From the NCBI GenBank assembly GCA_964617665.1, contig CAZUAH010000262.1, forward strand, positions 1-18,750: a stretch of 18,750 nucleotides of DNA. The letters are read 5' to 3'. Both the position numbers and the translations under genes were made by a program. Shown here piece after piece: positions 1-7,781 of this stretch. The notes beneath the pieces are model-generated. The model saw only the letters and a program-made list of their open reading frames with translations, did not search any database and had not been told where the DNA came from. Numbering within the stretch: the stretch's first letter is position 1; each line of letters starts with the position of its first letter. This stretch comes from JADHUC01 sp964617665. Lineage in GTDB: Bacteria > Planctomycetota > Planctomycetia > Pirellulales > Pirellulaceae.

Positions 1-2
1 AC

Positions 3-1262
3 ATCGTCTGGAGCGGCCCGGTGTTCCGCCGCGTGGAATTCAAGGACGACGAGGCCGTCGTGCACTTCGATCATGTTGGATCCGGGTTGGTCGCAGGGCC
101 GCCATCTTCGTTTAACGGCGAGCCAAAGGCGTCGGCGAATCCCGCGTCTAGCAGTCGCCTTCGGCTTGCCGTTAAACAAGAGCCACCATTGCTTGGCTTC
201 ACACTCGCCGGCCTGGATCAGAGATTCCACAAAGCCGACGCTGGGATTCGCGGTGATACCGTCGTGCTCCGAAGCGACGCCGTAACCGAACCGGTCGCAG
301 TCCGGTATGCATGGGCGGATTCTCCCGTCGCCAATTTGTGGAACAAGGATGGCTTGCCCGCAGGCACATTCCGAACCGATGACTGGCCCCTCATGACGCG
401 GCCGCGGTGGCTTCCGCTGGCGGGGGCACCAGAGGTTCGCACGATTCAACTGCATCTCACCAAAGGCGGCACCGCAGAAGAGCCCACAGTTTTCGATGGC
501 AAAGGAATGACCATTGACCTGGGCACGGAGATGAGTGGTCACGACTGGAAAAAGGAAGGCGATCTCTGGACTTCGAACGGGCCGCTTCTCGGACGGAAAC
601 CCGTTATCGCAGGCCAGACCGCAGGGTTGTTTGTCGGCGAAATCCCTATCACAATTCCGCGCGATCTCGAAGCGGAGAAACTGCACCCGGATCGCAAGTC
701 GCGCTGCTACTTCGTACCCAATCAGCTCAAGCCAGGGCAGATGGGGTATGATGAAGACGGCTCGGTCTATTTTCGCTGGCCCGAAGGCACAGAGCCTGGA
801 TCCACGAAGGTGATTTTGCCCGGACCGCCGGGCATGAATTGCGTTTCGATTGCGTGCTCGCACATCGTCATTCGCAACGTCACCGCAAAGTATGCCGGAA
901 ACGATGGGTTCAATATTCACGGCGACCACGTGGGGATTCGTTTGGAAAATGTGAAAGCCCTTTCCAACGCCGACGAAGGCATCAGCGCTCACGGATCCGT
1001 ACAAATGGAAGTCGTCGGTGCGGAAGTCGCGTGGAACGGTTCGGCCTCCGGAGGCGTTGCTGATGTGCACCGCTGTGTGACAAGCTACCGCGACTGCAAA
1101 GTCCACGATAACGCCGGCGCGGCTTTCTACTTCAGCGGCAAGTCCCACACGGTCGCCGACACGCTGATCTACAACCAATCGCGAGATTTCTCCCTGCAAA
1201 ACGGCACCGAAGTGAAACGAGAACGCGTTGAGTGGCGCCGTCCAGGATACGCCATACCATGA
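3..1262 (+). CDS. Sialate O-acetylesterase C-terminal part fused to a right-handed beta-helix domain (5' end outside window)
   Basis: The frame is open to the window edge. The bases before the GTG at 21 encode IVWSGPVF, which continues the esterase fold, so the true start lies upstream. Counting from the GTG, residues 1-24 and about 55-123 match the C-terminal part of sialate O-acetylesterases (SASA family): FDHVGSGL, LLGFTLAG, VAVRYAWAD, NLWNKDGLPAGTFRTDDWP. These enzymes remove O-acetyl groups from sialic acids or other acetylated sugars, usually outside the cytoplasm. Residues about 130-405 are a different module with parallel beta-helix character (FDGKGMTIDLG, SIACSHIVIRNVTAKYAGNDGFNIHG, ADEGISAHG, NGSASGGVADV), as in pectate-lyase-like proteins. 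The residues between 25 and 54 are unusual and are encoded by an inverted repeat listed separately. The gene is followed after 88 bases by an SGNH hydrolase on the same strand. The catalytic Ser is not in the window, so activity cannot be judged. The family call is firm; the substrate is unknown. Confidence 0.88.
   Translation: MVWSGPVFRRVEFKDDEAVVHFDHVGSGLVAGPPSSFNGEPKASANPASSSRLRLAVKQEPPLLGFTLAGLDQRFHKADAGIRGDTVVLRSDAVTEPVAVRYAWADSPVANLWNKDGLPAGTFRTDDWPLMTRPRWLPLAGAPEVRTIQLHLTKGGTAEEPTVFDGKGMTIDLGTEMSGHDWKKEGDLWTSNGPLLGRKPVIAGQTAGLFVGEIPITIPRDLEAEKLHPDRKSRCYFVPNQLKPGQMGYDEDGSVYFRWPEGTEPGSTKVILPGPPGMNCVSIACSHIVIRNVTAKYAGNDGFNIHGDHVGIRLENVKALSNADEGISAHGSVQMEVVGAEVAWNGSASGGVADVHRCVTSYRDCKVHDNAGAAFYFSGKSHTVADTLIYNQSRDFSLQNGTEVKRERVEWRRPGYAIP
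110..177. repeat. REP-like inverted repeat (hairpin) inside a coding sequence
   Basis: Two 22-base arms, 110-131 and 156-177, are reverse complements at 20 of 22 positions. Each begins or ends in GTTTAACGGC / GCCGTTAAAC. The 24-base spacer is 132-155. One mismatch would be a G-U wobble if transcribed on the plus strand and the other a wobble on the minus strand. It sits in frame in the esterase part of the first gene and encodes about residues 30-52, which have no counterpart I recognise in the family. The arms resemble REP-type palindromes that I recall from planctomycete genomes, but this was not checked. No second copy was found in this window. Confidence 0.75.
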
Positions 1263-1350
1263 AACACACACTCATCCATTCCTTCCGCAGCCAAGATAGA
1301 ATCACATTCGCGGAATCGTCAGGAAGAGACTGCTCTGAGTTAAAGACATC

Positions 1351-2580
1351 ATGAAAGTGCCAGACATGAAACCAGATCACGTACTCGCTTTTTTCGTCAC
1401 CGTCATGCTTTTGTCGTTACCCACGGTCTCGATCGGTGGTGACTACGACCCGAACGTTCTGCCGAAGGGACGTGAGTACTACGAACTGCGTAACGGCCTC
1501 GCGAACTGCTATCTGAAGTTTGAGCGGGAGAAAACCGGGCGCATTGCCTTCCTCGGCGGTTCCATCACGGCCGGCGGCGGTTGGCGAGATCACGTCATTC
1601 GCTATTTCCAGGAGCGTTTTCCGCAGACGAAATTTGACTTCATCAGCGCGGGGATCAGTTCGCTGGGATCCGTGCCGCATGCGTTCCGGCTGGAACGAGA
1701 TGTGCTGTCAAAAGGGCCGGTGGATCTACTGTTTGTCGAAGCGGCAGTGAATGACACGTCCAACACGCCCGACCGAGCACACATGCTGCGCGGAATGGAA
1801 GGTGTGGTGCGGCACATGCGTGTGGCCAATCCGCTGACGGATATTTTCCACCTGCACTTCGTCATGCCCTCGCACATGGATGAGTACAACAAAGGCAACG
1901 TGCCGGTTTCCATCGCTCAACATGAGAAGGTGGCCGCGGCCTATGGCAATGTCACACTGAACCTGTCCCTGGAAGTGACCGAGCGGATCGCGGCCGGCGA
2001 GTTCACCTGGGAGAAGGATTTCAGAAACCTGCATCCGTCGCCCTTCGGTCACCAGCTTTACGCCAACAGTATCCGCCGTATGACCGAGGCCGCCTTTGCC
2101 CGGCCGCTCGCGAAGACCGCGAAGCCGCACTCGCTTCCGCAGCCGGTAGATCCCCGAAGTTACTTCCGAGGCCGCTTTGGCGACATTTCCGACGCCCGCA
2201 TCCTCAAGGGCTTCACATTCGAGAAATCCTGGAAGCCGACAGACAGCAGAGGCACGCGTGCTGGCTTCGTGAACGTACCGGCCCTGGTTGGAATAGAGCC
2301 TGGAGCCGAGTTCCAGTTCACCTTTGACGGTACCGGCGCAGGGCTTTTCATCACCGCCGGACCCGACGCCGGCCGCATCGAGTGCAGCATCGACGGCGCC
2401 GCCTACCGCGAGATCGAGACCTTCACCCGCTGGAGTAGGAACCTGCATCTCCCCTGGGCCGTAATCCTCGACGACGGGCTGAAAGAAGGTCGGCACACCG
2501 TGCAAGTCCGCATCGCCAAAGGCCACGACATCAGAAGCACTGGCACCGCCCTACGGGTATTTCATCTTCTGCTCAACTGA
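1351..2580 (+). CDS. Secreted SGNH/GDSL-type hydrolase with C-terminal beta-rich domain
   Basis: The 409-residue product has a hydrophobic leader (about residues 10-29) and then an SGNH hydrolase fold. Block I is FLGGSITAGGGW with the expected nucleophile Ser71, an AAVND block puts Asn at 134, and the C-terminal block NLHPSPFGH has the likely catalytic His228. Such enzymes are esterases or lipases, often deacetylating glycans. The Asp normally three residues before this His is Arg225 here, so the acid member of the triad is not obvious (Asp223 is a candidate). Residues about 250-409 form a separate beta-rich region (YFRGRFGD, EFQFTFDGTGAGLFI, RIECSIDGAAYREI), probably a carbohydrate-binding or accessory sandwich. 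The start at 1351 is not fixed: an in-frame ATG at 1366 would also keep the leader, and neither has a clear Shine-Dalgarno sequence. The gene lies 88 bases after the esterase fusion and 36 bases before the next gene, consistent with one operon. Confidence 0.88.
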   Translation: MKVPDMKPDHVLAFFVTVMLLSLPTVSIGGDYDPNVLPKGREYYELRNGLANCYLKFEREKTGRIAFLGGSITAGGGWRDHVIRYFQERFPQTKFDFISAGISSLGSVPHAFRLERDVLSKGPVDLLFVEAAVNDTSNTPDRAHMLRGMEGVVRHMRVANPLTDIFHLHFVMPSHMDEYNKGNVPVSIAQHEKVAAAYGNVTLNLSLEVTERIAAGEFTWEKDFRNLHPSPFGHQLYANSIRRMTEAAFARPLAKTAKPHSLPQPVDPRSYFRGRFGDISDARILKGFTFEKSWKPTDSRGTRAGFVNVPALVGIEPGAEFQFTFDGTGAGLFITAGPDAGRIECSIDGAAYREIETFTRWSRNLHLPWAVILDDGLKEGRHTVQVRIAKGHDIRSTGTALRVFHLLLN

Positions 2581-2616
2581 GATGGAACCAGACACAAGCC
2601 GCGTGGATTTCGACTC

Positions 2617-3087
2617 ATGCACAAAATCGTCAGTACCCTGATACTGTTTGTTTCCGTCCTTCCAGCAATGGCGCAGGATCGCCAATTGCGGGTTTCGGGC
2701 ATGCTTGCCTATCGCGCGGTGCTGCAATGCGGTAAGCCGGTTCCCGTTTGGGGACGAGCTGCTGCCGGCGCGAAAATCGTGGTCGAATTCGCCGGGCAGA
2801 ACAAGACGGCCACGGCGGACTCGGATGGTGCCTGGCTGGTCACGCTCGACCCCATGACCGCCAGCCTGGAACCGAGCGATCTGGTGGTAGAGCAGGCGGG
2901 TAGGCCTCAGACGATTACCATTCACAACGTGTTGGTAGGCGATGTCTGGTTGCTGGCGGGTGGTCGCGAAATGCTGAAACGGATCAAGGACGAGGAGTTT
3001 GGCGCCGACGCCCCGGTTCGCATTTTCTATGCAGCCCACGAAGCCTCGCCCGATGAAGAAGCCGACTCAAGGAGGCAACACTCATGA
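2617..3087 (+). CDS. Truncated sialate O-acetylesterase-like protein lacking the catalytic Ser
   Basis: This short 156-residue protein has a signal peptide (about residues 1-20, ending AMAQ). Residues 25-112 match the N-terminal beta-domain of sialate O-acetylesterases: AVLQCGKPVPVWGRAAAGAKIVVEFAGQ is broken only by small changes, and HNVLVGDVWL leads into the active-site position. Where the family has GQSNM with the nucleophilic Ser, this protein reads GGREM (115-119), with Arg117 in the Ser position. About 30 more residues (APVRIFYAAHEASPDEEAD) still resemble the family, and then the frame ends. Full-length relatives have several hundred residues, so the catalytic core and C-terminus are missing. 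The last residues, SRRQHS, are encoded by the ribosome binding site of the next gene, and the stop overlaps that gene's start (ATGA). It may be a decaying remnant kept as a translational leader, or a genuine non-catalytic glycan-binding domain. It cannot be an active member of this esterase family. Confidence 0.75.
   Translation: MHKIVSTLILFVSVLPAMAQDRQLRVSGMLAYRAVLQCGKPVPVWGRAAAGAKIVVEFAGQNKTATADSDGAWLVTLDPMTASLEPSDLVVEQAGRPQTITIHNVLVGDVWLLAGGREMLKRIKDEEFGADAPVRIFYAAHEASPDEEADSRRQHS
3069..3075 (+). promoter_or_regulatory. Strong Shine-Dalgarno site and ATGA coupling
   Basis: AAGGAGG lies 8 bases before the ATG at 3084, inside the last codons of the truncated esterase-like gene. The stop TGA (3085-3087) overlaps the start ATG (3084-3086). 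This fixes the start of the downstream gene and points to translational coupling. Confidence 0.8.
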
Positions 3088-4793
3088 ACGTTACACCGTT
3101 TTCCAGACACGACTGGTTGATCTCCACAGGGGCGTTCGCATTGATCGTGGCAAGTGGTGTCTGCTGGCCTGATCGCGCCTGCGCAGTTGACGAAGCGGAC
3201 ACGATCGACATCGGCTCGCGGCGGCAACTGTTTCTGGACGACTTCATCGTCGAGCGCCTCGATGGCCTGAAACCGACGATGCATCAGCCGGAGAAAAGAG
3301 GTCCCGTCCTTCGTCCAGTCGGAGCGACGGATGGCATTCGCGTGCAGACGGCATCCGCTCCGGTATGGGTTCCCGATGAAGGCGTCTTTAAGTTGTTCTA
3401 CATGGCAATGCCATACGAGAAGGGCAATTGGGTAACCGACCAAATCGGATGCGCGTTGGCGGTGTCCAAGGATGGGCTGAAATGGGAGCGGCCTACGTTG
3501 AATCAGATCGAAATCGGAGGATCGAGCGCCAACAATCGCTTCTACGTGGTGAATCCCAAGGCGCGCTGGACGGCCAACAAGATCATGGATTTCATCTATG
3601 ATCCGCACGACCCGGATCCAGGTCGTCGCTACAAGGGACTGTTGGGGGCAATCGGACGCACGCCCGTGGTCAGTCCGGACGGCATTCGCTGGAAGACCAT
3701 CGGCGCGAAGACGATCCGCTCCAGCGATACTTCGACGCTCATCTACGACGAGTTGGGCGAGCGCTACATCGCCGTGTTGAAAACGGGCAGCAAGTTTGGC
3801 CGCAGCGCCGCAGTTTCCTTCAGCAAGGACTTCAAGAACTGGACCACACCGATACTGTCGTTCCACACGGACGAGCGGGATCAAAGGATTGCCAAAGACC
3901 GTATTCAACAACGTCTGTCCGATCCGGGAATTCAGAATCCGATGTTCAATGACCCGCATCCGGACACGGGCTGGGAGCCGCCCGGCTTTGATCCGAAAAT
4001 CGGCAAGAGCAAAATTCCTACGTGGCGGGCAGAGAATTATAAACTGGCGGTCTTTCCCTACGAGGGCCTTTACATTGGAATGCCGCAGATCTACTACCCG
4101 ACCGGACCGCAGCTCCCGCAACGAAACAACACCGTCGGCTTTCACGAAATCCAACTGGCCTTCAGTCGCGATCCCCAACTGCGCCGCGAAAGCTGGAAGC
4201 GGCTTGGCGAACGCAAACCGTTCATCGAAACCTCCCGCTTGGACGAAGGACTCGTGGGCAACTACGACCGCCAGCAAATCGGCGTGTTCAACCGACCGGT
4301 GATCAAGGGAGTCGAAATCTGGTTCTACTACAACGGCGCGAAAGGAAGGACACCTCCCTACAAACTCTGGCCCGACGGCCGCATCCGGAATCAGAAGGAC
4401 TTGACGCAGGCGGAGAAGGCGGATTTCGACGACGGGTGGATCGCCATCTGCCTCGCCGTGCTGCGGCTGGACGGATTCATCTCACTGGACGCAGACGAAG
4501 ACGGCGGCGAACTGCTGACCAAGCCATTGACCACGACCGGCAATCGCCTGCTGATGAACGTGGCCGTCCGAGACGGCGGTCACGCAACCGTGGAAGTGCT
4601 CGACGCGAACAACAAACCGTTACCCGGCCTCGCCCTGACGGATTGCGTGCCCCTGACGGCCGACGGCGTCAAACAGGTCGTCTCCTGGAAGTCGGGTGCC
4701 GGGCCCAGCCAATTCGCCAGCAAGCCGCTGCGCCTGCGCGTTGCGCTGAAGGACGCGGAGCTCTACTCGTTTCAATTCACCAACGGGAACTGA
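3084..4793 (+). CDS. Secreted five-bladed beta-propeller glycoside hydrolase-like protein
   Basis: The 569-residue product has a signal peptide ending near residue 35 (RACA). It opens with IDIGSRRQLFLDDFIVE and MHQPEKRGPVL, the usual entry of a large planctomycete/verrucomicrobial family related to the five-bladed-propeller glycosidases (the GH32/43/62/117 fold). Repeated blade-like segments follow: APVWVPDEGVFKLFYMAM, GCALAVSKDGLKWERP, TPVVSPDGIRWKTIG, SAAVSFSKDFKNWTTP and the DEGLVGNYDRQQIG region. From about residue 460, RLDGFISLDADEDGGELLTKPL and a beta-rich tail form the C-terminal sandwich often seen in this family. The usual role would be exo- or endo-cleavage of a plant or algal glycan outside the cytoplasm. 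The substrate, and whether the catalytic carboxylates are complete, cannot be read from the sequence alone. Translation is probably coupled to the truncated esterase-like gene by the ATGA overlap. Confidence 0.85.
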   Translation: MNVTPFSRHDWLISTGAFALIVASGVCWPDRACAVDEADTIDIGSRRQLFLDDFIVERLDGLKPTMHQPEKRGPVLRPVGATDGIRVQTASAPVWVPDEGVFKLFYMAMPYEKGNWVTDQIGCALAVSKDGLKWERPTLNQIEIGGSSANNRFYVVNPKARWTANKIMDFIYDPHDPDPGRRYKGLLGAIGRTPVVSPDGIRWKTIGAKTIRSSDTSTLIYDELGERYIAVLKTGSKFGRSAAVSFSKDFKNWTTPILSFHTDERDQRIAKDRIQQRLSDPGIQNPMFNDPHPDTGWEPPGFDPKIGKSKIPTWRAENYKLAVFPYEGLYIGMPQIYYPTGPQLPQRNNTVGFHEIQLAFSRDPQLRRESWKRLGERKPFIETSRLDEGLVGNYDRQQIGVFNRPVIKGVEIWFYYNGAKGRTPPYKLWPDGRIRNQKDLTQAEKADFDDGWIAICLAVLRLDGFISLDADEDGGELLTKPLTTTGNRLLMNVAVRDGGHATVEVLDANNKPLPGLALTDCVPLTADGVKQVVSWKSGAGPSQFASKPLRLRVALKDAELYSFQFTNGN

Positions 4794-4984
4794 CTTCCCA
4801 GATTCGATGACCTTGCGACCGCACAAGACACCGCAGTCGTTTCTGCCAAAGATTAAGGACTGTTGTTTCAAGCTAATCCGGGTAACGGGCTGCCTCCGAA
4901 CGGCCAGTTCATCATCCGAGTCGACTGCAAGAGCAGCGGAAAAACCACACTATCGAAGCTCTGACTCTTTGCTGGTACTCACGC

Positions 4985-6259
4985 TCAAACGCTCCACGGT
5001 TCCCGTTTGGCGCGATCTAGCCAGAGGTTGGCCTCCGGATCGTTGACGAATTCCTCTTGTTGCGGATTCCACCGGAGCGGACGCCCAAGCCATTCGGCGA
5101 TGTTGCCGATGTGGCAGATGGTCGCGGCTCGACAGCCGAGTTCGACGTCGGCCGCCGGTTTCTTTCGAGTACGGACGCAGTGGATGAAATTGGCGTAGTG
5201 ATGAGTGCTTTCCCCCAGGTGTACTTCCTCGGGCAAGATCGTTTCCCGGGCAAGTCTCGCTGGTTCGGCCTTTTTGATGGCCGCCCAGGCGCAGACGTCC
5301 AAGTCGATCGTGCCTTCCGATCCGACCAGTCGCATGTGATTCCCGTTGGTGCGGTATACCGTTGCGCCGTTGGCGTATCGGTAGCATACAAACCGTCCGC
5401 CGTTCTTGCGGGGATCCAACGGGGTAATCTCGACCGGGCCGGTGTCTTCAGTACCCAGGGCCCATTGCACCAGATCGTAGAAGTGGGCGCCGCAGTCGGT
5501 CACGCCACCGCCGCTGTAATCGAAGAATCGGATCCAGCCCTTGGGCCTTTGAATCTGGTGGTGGAATGGCCGCCAGGGGGCCGGGCCGAGAAACATCTCC
5601 CAGTCGACGTGTGATGGAACGGGCTCGCCTGGCAGCGAACACGGATGCGAGATATGCCACGTGCCGACTTCGATGTATTTCAACTCGCCAAGCCGTCCGT
5701 TGCGAACCAGTTCGCAGGCCCGGCGGGCGCTGGCATTCGAGCGGTTCTGTGTGCCCATCTGGAAGACTCGTTCGTAGCGCCGGGCCACCTCGACGGCTCT
5801 GCGCGCCTCGCTCACCGTGAGCGACAGCGGTTTCTGGCAGTACACGTCCTTGCCCTGCTTGCACGCGGCGACCGCCATCGGCACATGCCAGTGATCGGGC
5901 GTGGCGATGTGCACGGCGTCGATGTCGGGCCGGGCCAGAATCTCACGAAAATCGCGGATCGCCGAACAGTCCCGGTCGCCGTACGTTTGGTCGACTGTCT
6001 GTTTGGCCGCGGCCAGACGCTTCGCGTCGATATCGCACACCGCCGCCACCCGAGCATCGGGCAGGCTGAGGTAAGCCTTCATATCAACCGGAGCGCCTTG
6101 GCCACCCACGCCGATACAAGCCACGTTGATCCGCTCGCTCGGTGCGGGCCCTTCTCCGCCGAGGGCAGATGCATGGACCACCACCGGTGCTTCGGCGGCA
6201 AATCCGAGCGCCATTCGGGAGGTCTGCTGTATGAACTGCCTTCGCGTGGTGGTGTTCAT
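4985..6259 (-). CDS. Tat-exported Gfo/Idh/MocA family oxidoreductase
   Basis: The 424-residue product has an NAD(P)-binding Rossmann fold: INVACIGVGGQG at residues 44-55, then an acidic strand end VAAVCDID. Next comes the family's dinucleotide/substrate motif in the form CQKPLSLTV (Lys143, standing for the usual EKP), preceded by IATPDHWHVPMA. The C-terminal alpha/beta domain contains GGGVTDCGAHFYDLVQW (Asp255, His259), a common active-site segment. These enzymes oxidise, reduce or hydrolyse sugars and sugar derivatives with tightly bound NAD(P). The leader MNTTTRRQFIQQTSRMALGF is Tat-like, as expected for export of a cofactor-loaded enzyme. I chose the start at 6259, not the longer frame to 6355, because GGAGG lies 5 bases upstream and the Tat motif follows at once. 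The gene converges on the propeller glycosidase gene with 191 bases between stop codons. The specific substrate is unknown. Confidence 0.92.
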   Translation of the reverse strand: MNTTTRRQFIQQTSRMALGFAAEAPVVVHASALGGEGPAPSERINVACIGVGGQGAPVDMKAYLSLPDARVAAVCDIDAKRLAAAKQTVDQTYGDRDCSAIRDFREILARPDIDAVHIATPDHWHVPMAVAACKQGKDVYCQKPLSLTVSEARRAVEVARRYERVFQMGTQNRSNASARRACELVRNGRLGELKYIEVGTWHISHPCSLPGEPVPSHVDWEMFLGPAPWRPFHHQIQRPKGWIRFFDYSGGGVTDCGAHFYDLVQWALGTEDTGPVEITPLDPRKNGGRFVCYRYANGATVYRTNGNHMRLVGSEGTIDLDVCAWAAIKKAEPARLARETILPEEVHLGESTHHYANFIHCVRTRKKPAADVELGCRAATICHIGNIAEWLGRPLRWNPQQEEFVNDPEANLWLDRAKREPWSV

Positions 6260-6723
6260 GCGGTCCTCCATACAAACAGCTAAAGTGCGCACACGCCGGT
6301 CTTGAGCACCGTCAGTCTCCAGCGATTGCGTGCATGCAAGCCGGCGGCTAGCCATTCAGTCCACTCCGACCACTGATCAGGACTTCTCCAACGATAAAGC
6401 TGTTTTGCCATCCTTGGCTCTCCCATTGTGCCGTTCGTGTGGAAACAGCAGCATGATGGAAGAGCCTCTTTGCGTTAAGATCATTTTACCAACGGCCTAT
6501 GCCGTTTCTCCAAAACTGCAGTTGCGAATGATGAAGGACTCTTAAGGCCGACACCCACGACTCTTGAGTTACGCAAATTCAAGGCGTCTGGAAAGCTAGG
6601 TGCGACACGCAGTCTTGCAGACACGCTGCACAATTGTGATTATGATGCCGCAAACGGTGAATCGTGATCGTATTCGATTCGCGAGTGTTCGCCGCACCCT
6701 TACATTTATTCCGGAGCTTTGCG
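6260..6723. promoter_or_regulatory. Divergent intergenic region with two dyads
   Basis: These 464 bases separate the divergent oxidoreductase and PmoA-like genes and must hold both promoters. I see no convincing sigma-70 pair and no conserved coding frame. Two perfect dyads stand out: AACGGC-CTAT-GCCGTT (6491-6506) and AACTGCAGTT (6514-6523), only 7 bases apart. They could be operators or a small RNA-level hairpin. CCTCC at 6265-6269 is the ribosome binding site of the minus-strand gene, and GGAG at 6713-6716 that of the plus-strand gene. Confidence 0.4.
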
Positions 6724-7755
6724 ATGCAGTTCTTCAGTGGGTCTTCAGCACGTGTGGCATTCTACGCAGGCCGATCGCTTTGTATCAAGTTGCCCTTGAT
6801 TGTGTGGCTCGTGGTTACCTGCCTGACGGACACAGCGACGGCTCAGTCGGTGAAGGTCGTCGAGACGGATTCGACGATTACGGTGAAACACGACGACAAA
6901 ACCGTTGTCACGTACAACAAGACATCGCCGCCAGCTCCTCCCGGGATTGATTCGGTCTATGAGCGTAGTGGCTGTCTGCATCCGGTTAGTTCTCCGCAAG
7001 GCCGAACCGTTACCGAAATGTTCCCGCCAGACCACCCACATCAACACGGGGTCTTTTCGGCGTGGGTGAAGACAACATACGACGGCCAGTCCGTTGATTT
7101 CTGGAATCTCGCGGGAGGCCAAGGGCGAGTGCTTCACGAGCGAGTGGTTCGCACATTCCAGCATAGTGACTCAGCCGGCTTTGAAGTCGACTTGATTCAC
7201 CGCGCGGAGACAACACCGCCCGTCGATGTCTTGCGGGAACGGTGGAAGATCACGGTGTACCCCACCGACGGAACGTACTATGTCTTCGACTTGGAGACCG
7301 CTCAGACGGCAGTTACGGACAAGCCGTTGACCGTCAACAAGCACCACTATGGCGGCCATGCTTTGCGAGGATTATCGCGATGGCTGACCGCCAAAGACGG
7401 TGGCGCGCGGAAGCAGCTTGGCCCGACTCGCGAGCCGAGTGGATTCCTGAACGATCACGGCTCGAACCGAGTTGAAGGGAATCACCAGCACGCGAAGTGG
7501 GTGGCGCTGTGGGGGAACATCAACAGCAAACCTGTCAGCGTTACCGTGTTATGCCACTCCGATAACTATCGGGCGCCACAGGCCGCACGGCTACATCCAA
7601 CCAAGCCCTACTTCTGTTTCTCGCCATGTGTTGACGGAACCTTCACGATCGATCGCGATCACCCTTTCAAAGCAGCATATCGCTACCTGGTGACCGATGC
7701 CGAACTCGACGCCGAATGGATTGATCGGCAATGGGAAACCTGGTGCGGCAACTGA
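6724..7755 (+). CDS. Secreted PmoA/DUF6807-like protein
   Basis: I place the start at the ATG at 6724, which has GGAG 7 bases upstream, rather than the GTG at 6664. The resulting 343-residue protein has a long positive leader and a hydrophobic segment (about 21-34) ending TDTATAQS, so it is exported. The body matches the family annotated as 'PmoA family / DUF6807', common in planctomycetes and Bacteroidetes beside sugar oxidoreductases: FPPDHPHQHGVFSAWV (about 100-114), KHHYGGHALRG, WVALWG, and SDNYRAPQAARLHPTKPYFCFSPCVDG. Despite the family name there is no reason to link it to methane oxidation. The fold is predicted to be a galactose-mutarotase-like beta-sandwich, and its reaction is not known to me. 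The His-rich DHPHQHG may bind metal or sugar. The gene ends 14 bases before the stop of the convergent TIM-barrel gene. Confidence 0.85.
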   Translation: MQFFSGSSARVAFYAGRSLCIKLPLIVWLVVTCLTDTATAQSVKVVETDSTITVKHDDKTVVTYNKTSPPAPPGIDSVYERSGCLHPVSSPQGRTVTEMFPPDHPHQHGVFSAWVKTTYDGQSVDFWNLAGGQGRVLHERVVRTFQHSDSAGFEVDLIHRAETTPPVDVLRERWKITVYPTDGTYYVFDLETAQTAVTDKPLTVNKHHYGGHALRGLSRWLTAKDGGARKQLGPTREPSGFLNDHGSNRVEGNHQHAKWVALWGNINSKPVSVTVLCHSDNYRAPQAARLHPTKPYFCFSPCVDGTFTIDRDHPFKAAYRYLVTDAELDAEWIDRQWETWCGN

Positions 7756-7781
7756 GGCGACGGGAGGAATCACGCCTTTTT
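7755..7781 (+). terminator. Possible intrinsic terminator between convergent genes
   Basis: AGGCG (7755-7759) and CGCCT (7773-7777) can pair around a 13-base loop, followed directly by T residues to 7781. The stem is only 5 bp and overlaps the end of the opposing gene, so this is a weak candidate. Confidence 0.25.

Noticed and set aside
1726..2526. Open frame of 266 codons on the minus strand opposite the SGNH hydrolase
   Set aside because: No domain or start signal is recognisable; the opposite strand carries clear catalytic motifs.
3027..4277. Long open frame (416 codons) on the minus strand opposite the propeller glycosidase gene
   Set aside because: The plus-strand frame has a signal peptide, strong ribosome binding site and family motifs. 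The minus frame has no recognisable domain and follows from codon bias in a GC-rich gene.
4857..4964. Short frame in the convergent gap containing NGLPPNGQFII and SSGKTTLSKL, resembling a gene remnant or P-loop
   Set aside because: It has no start or ribosome binding site, and the full Walker A pattern is absent. The rest of this 191-base gap shows nothing, and no terminator hairpin is convincing.
6724..7755. Taking the PmoA family name as evidence for methane monooxygenase
   Set aside because: The product is a soluble exported beta-rich protein with none of the membrane segments of particulate methane monooxygenase; the family name is historical.
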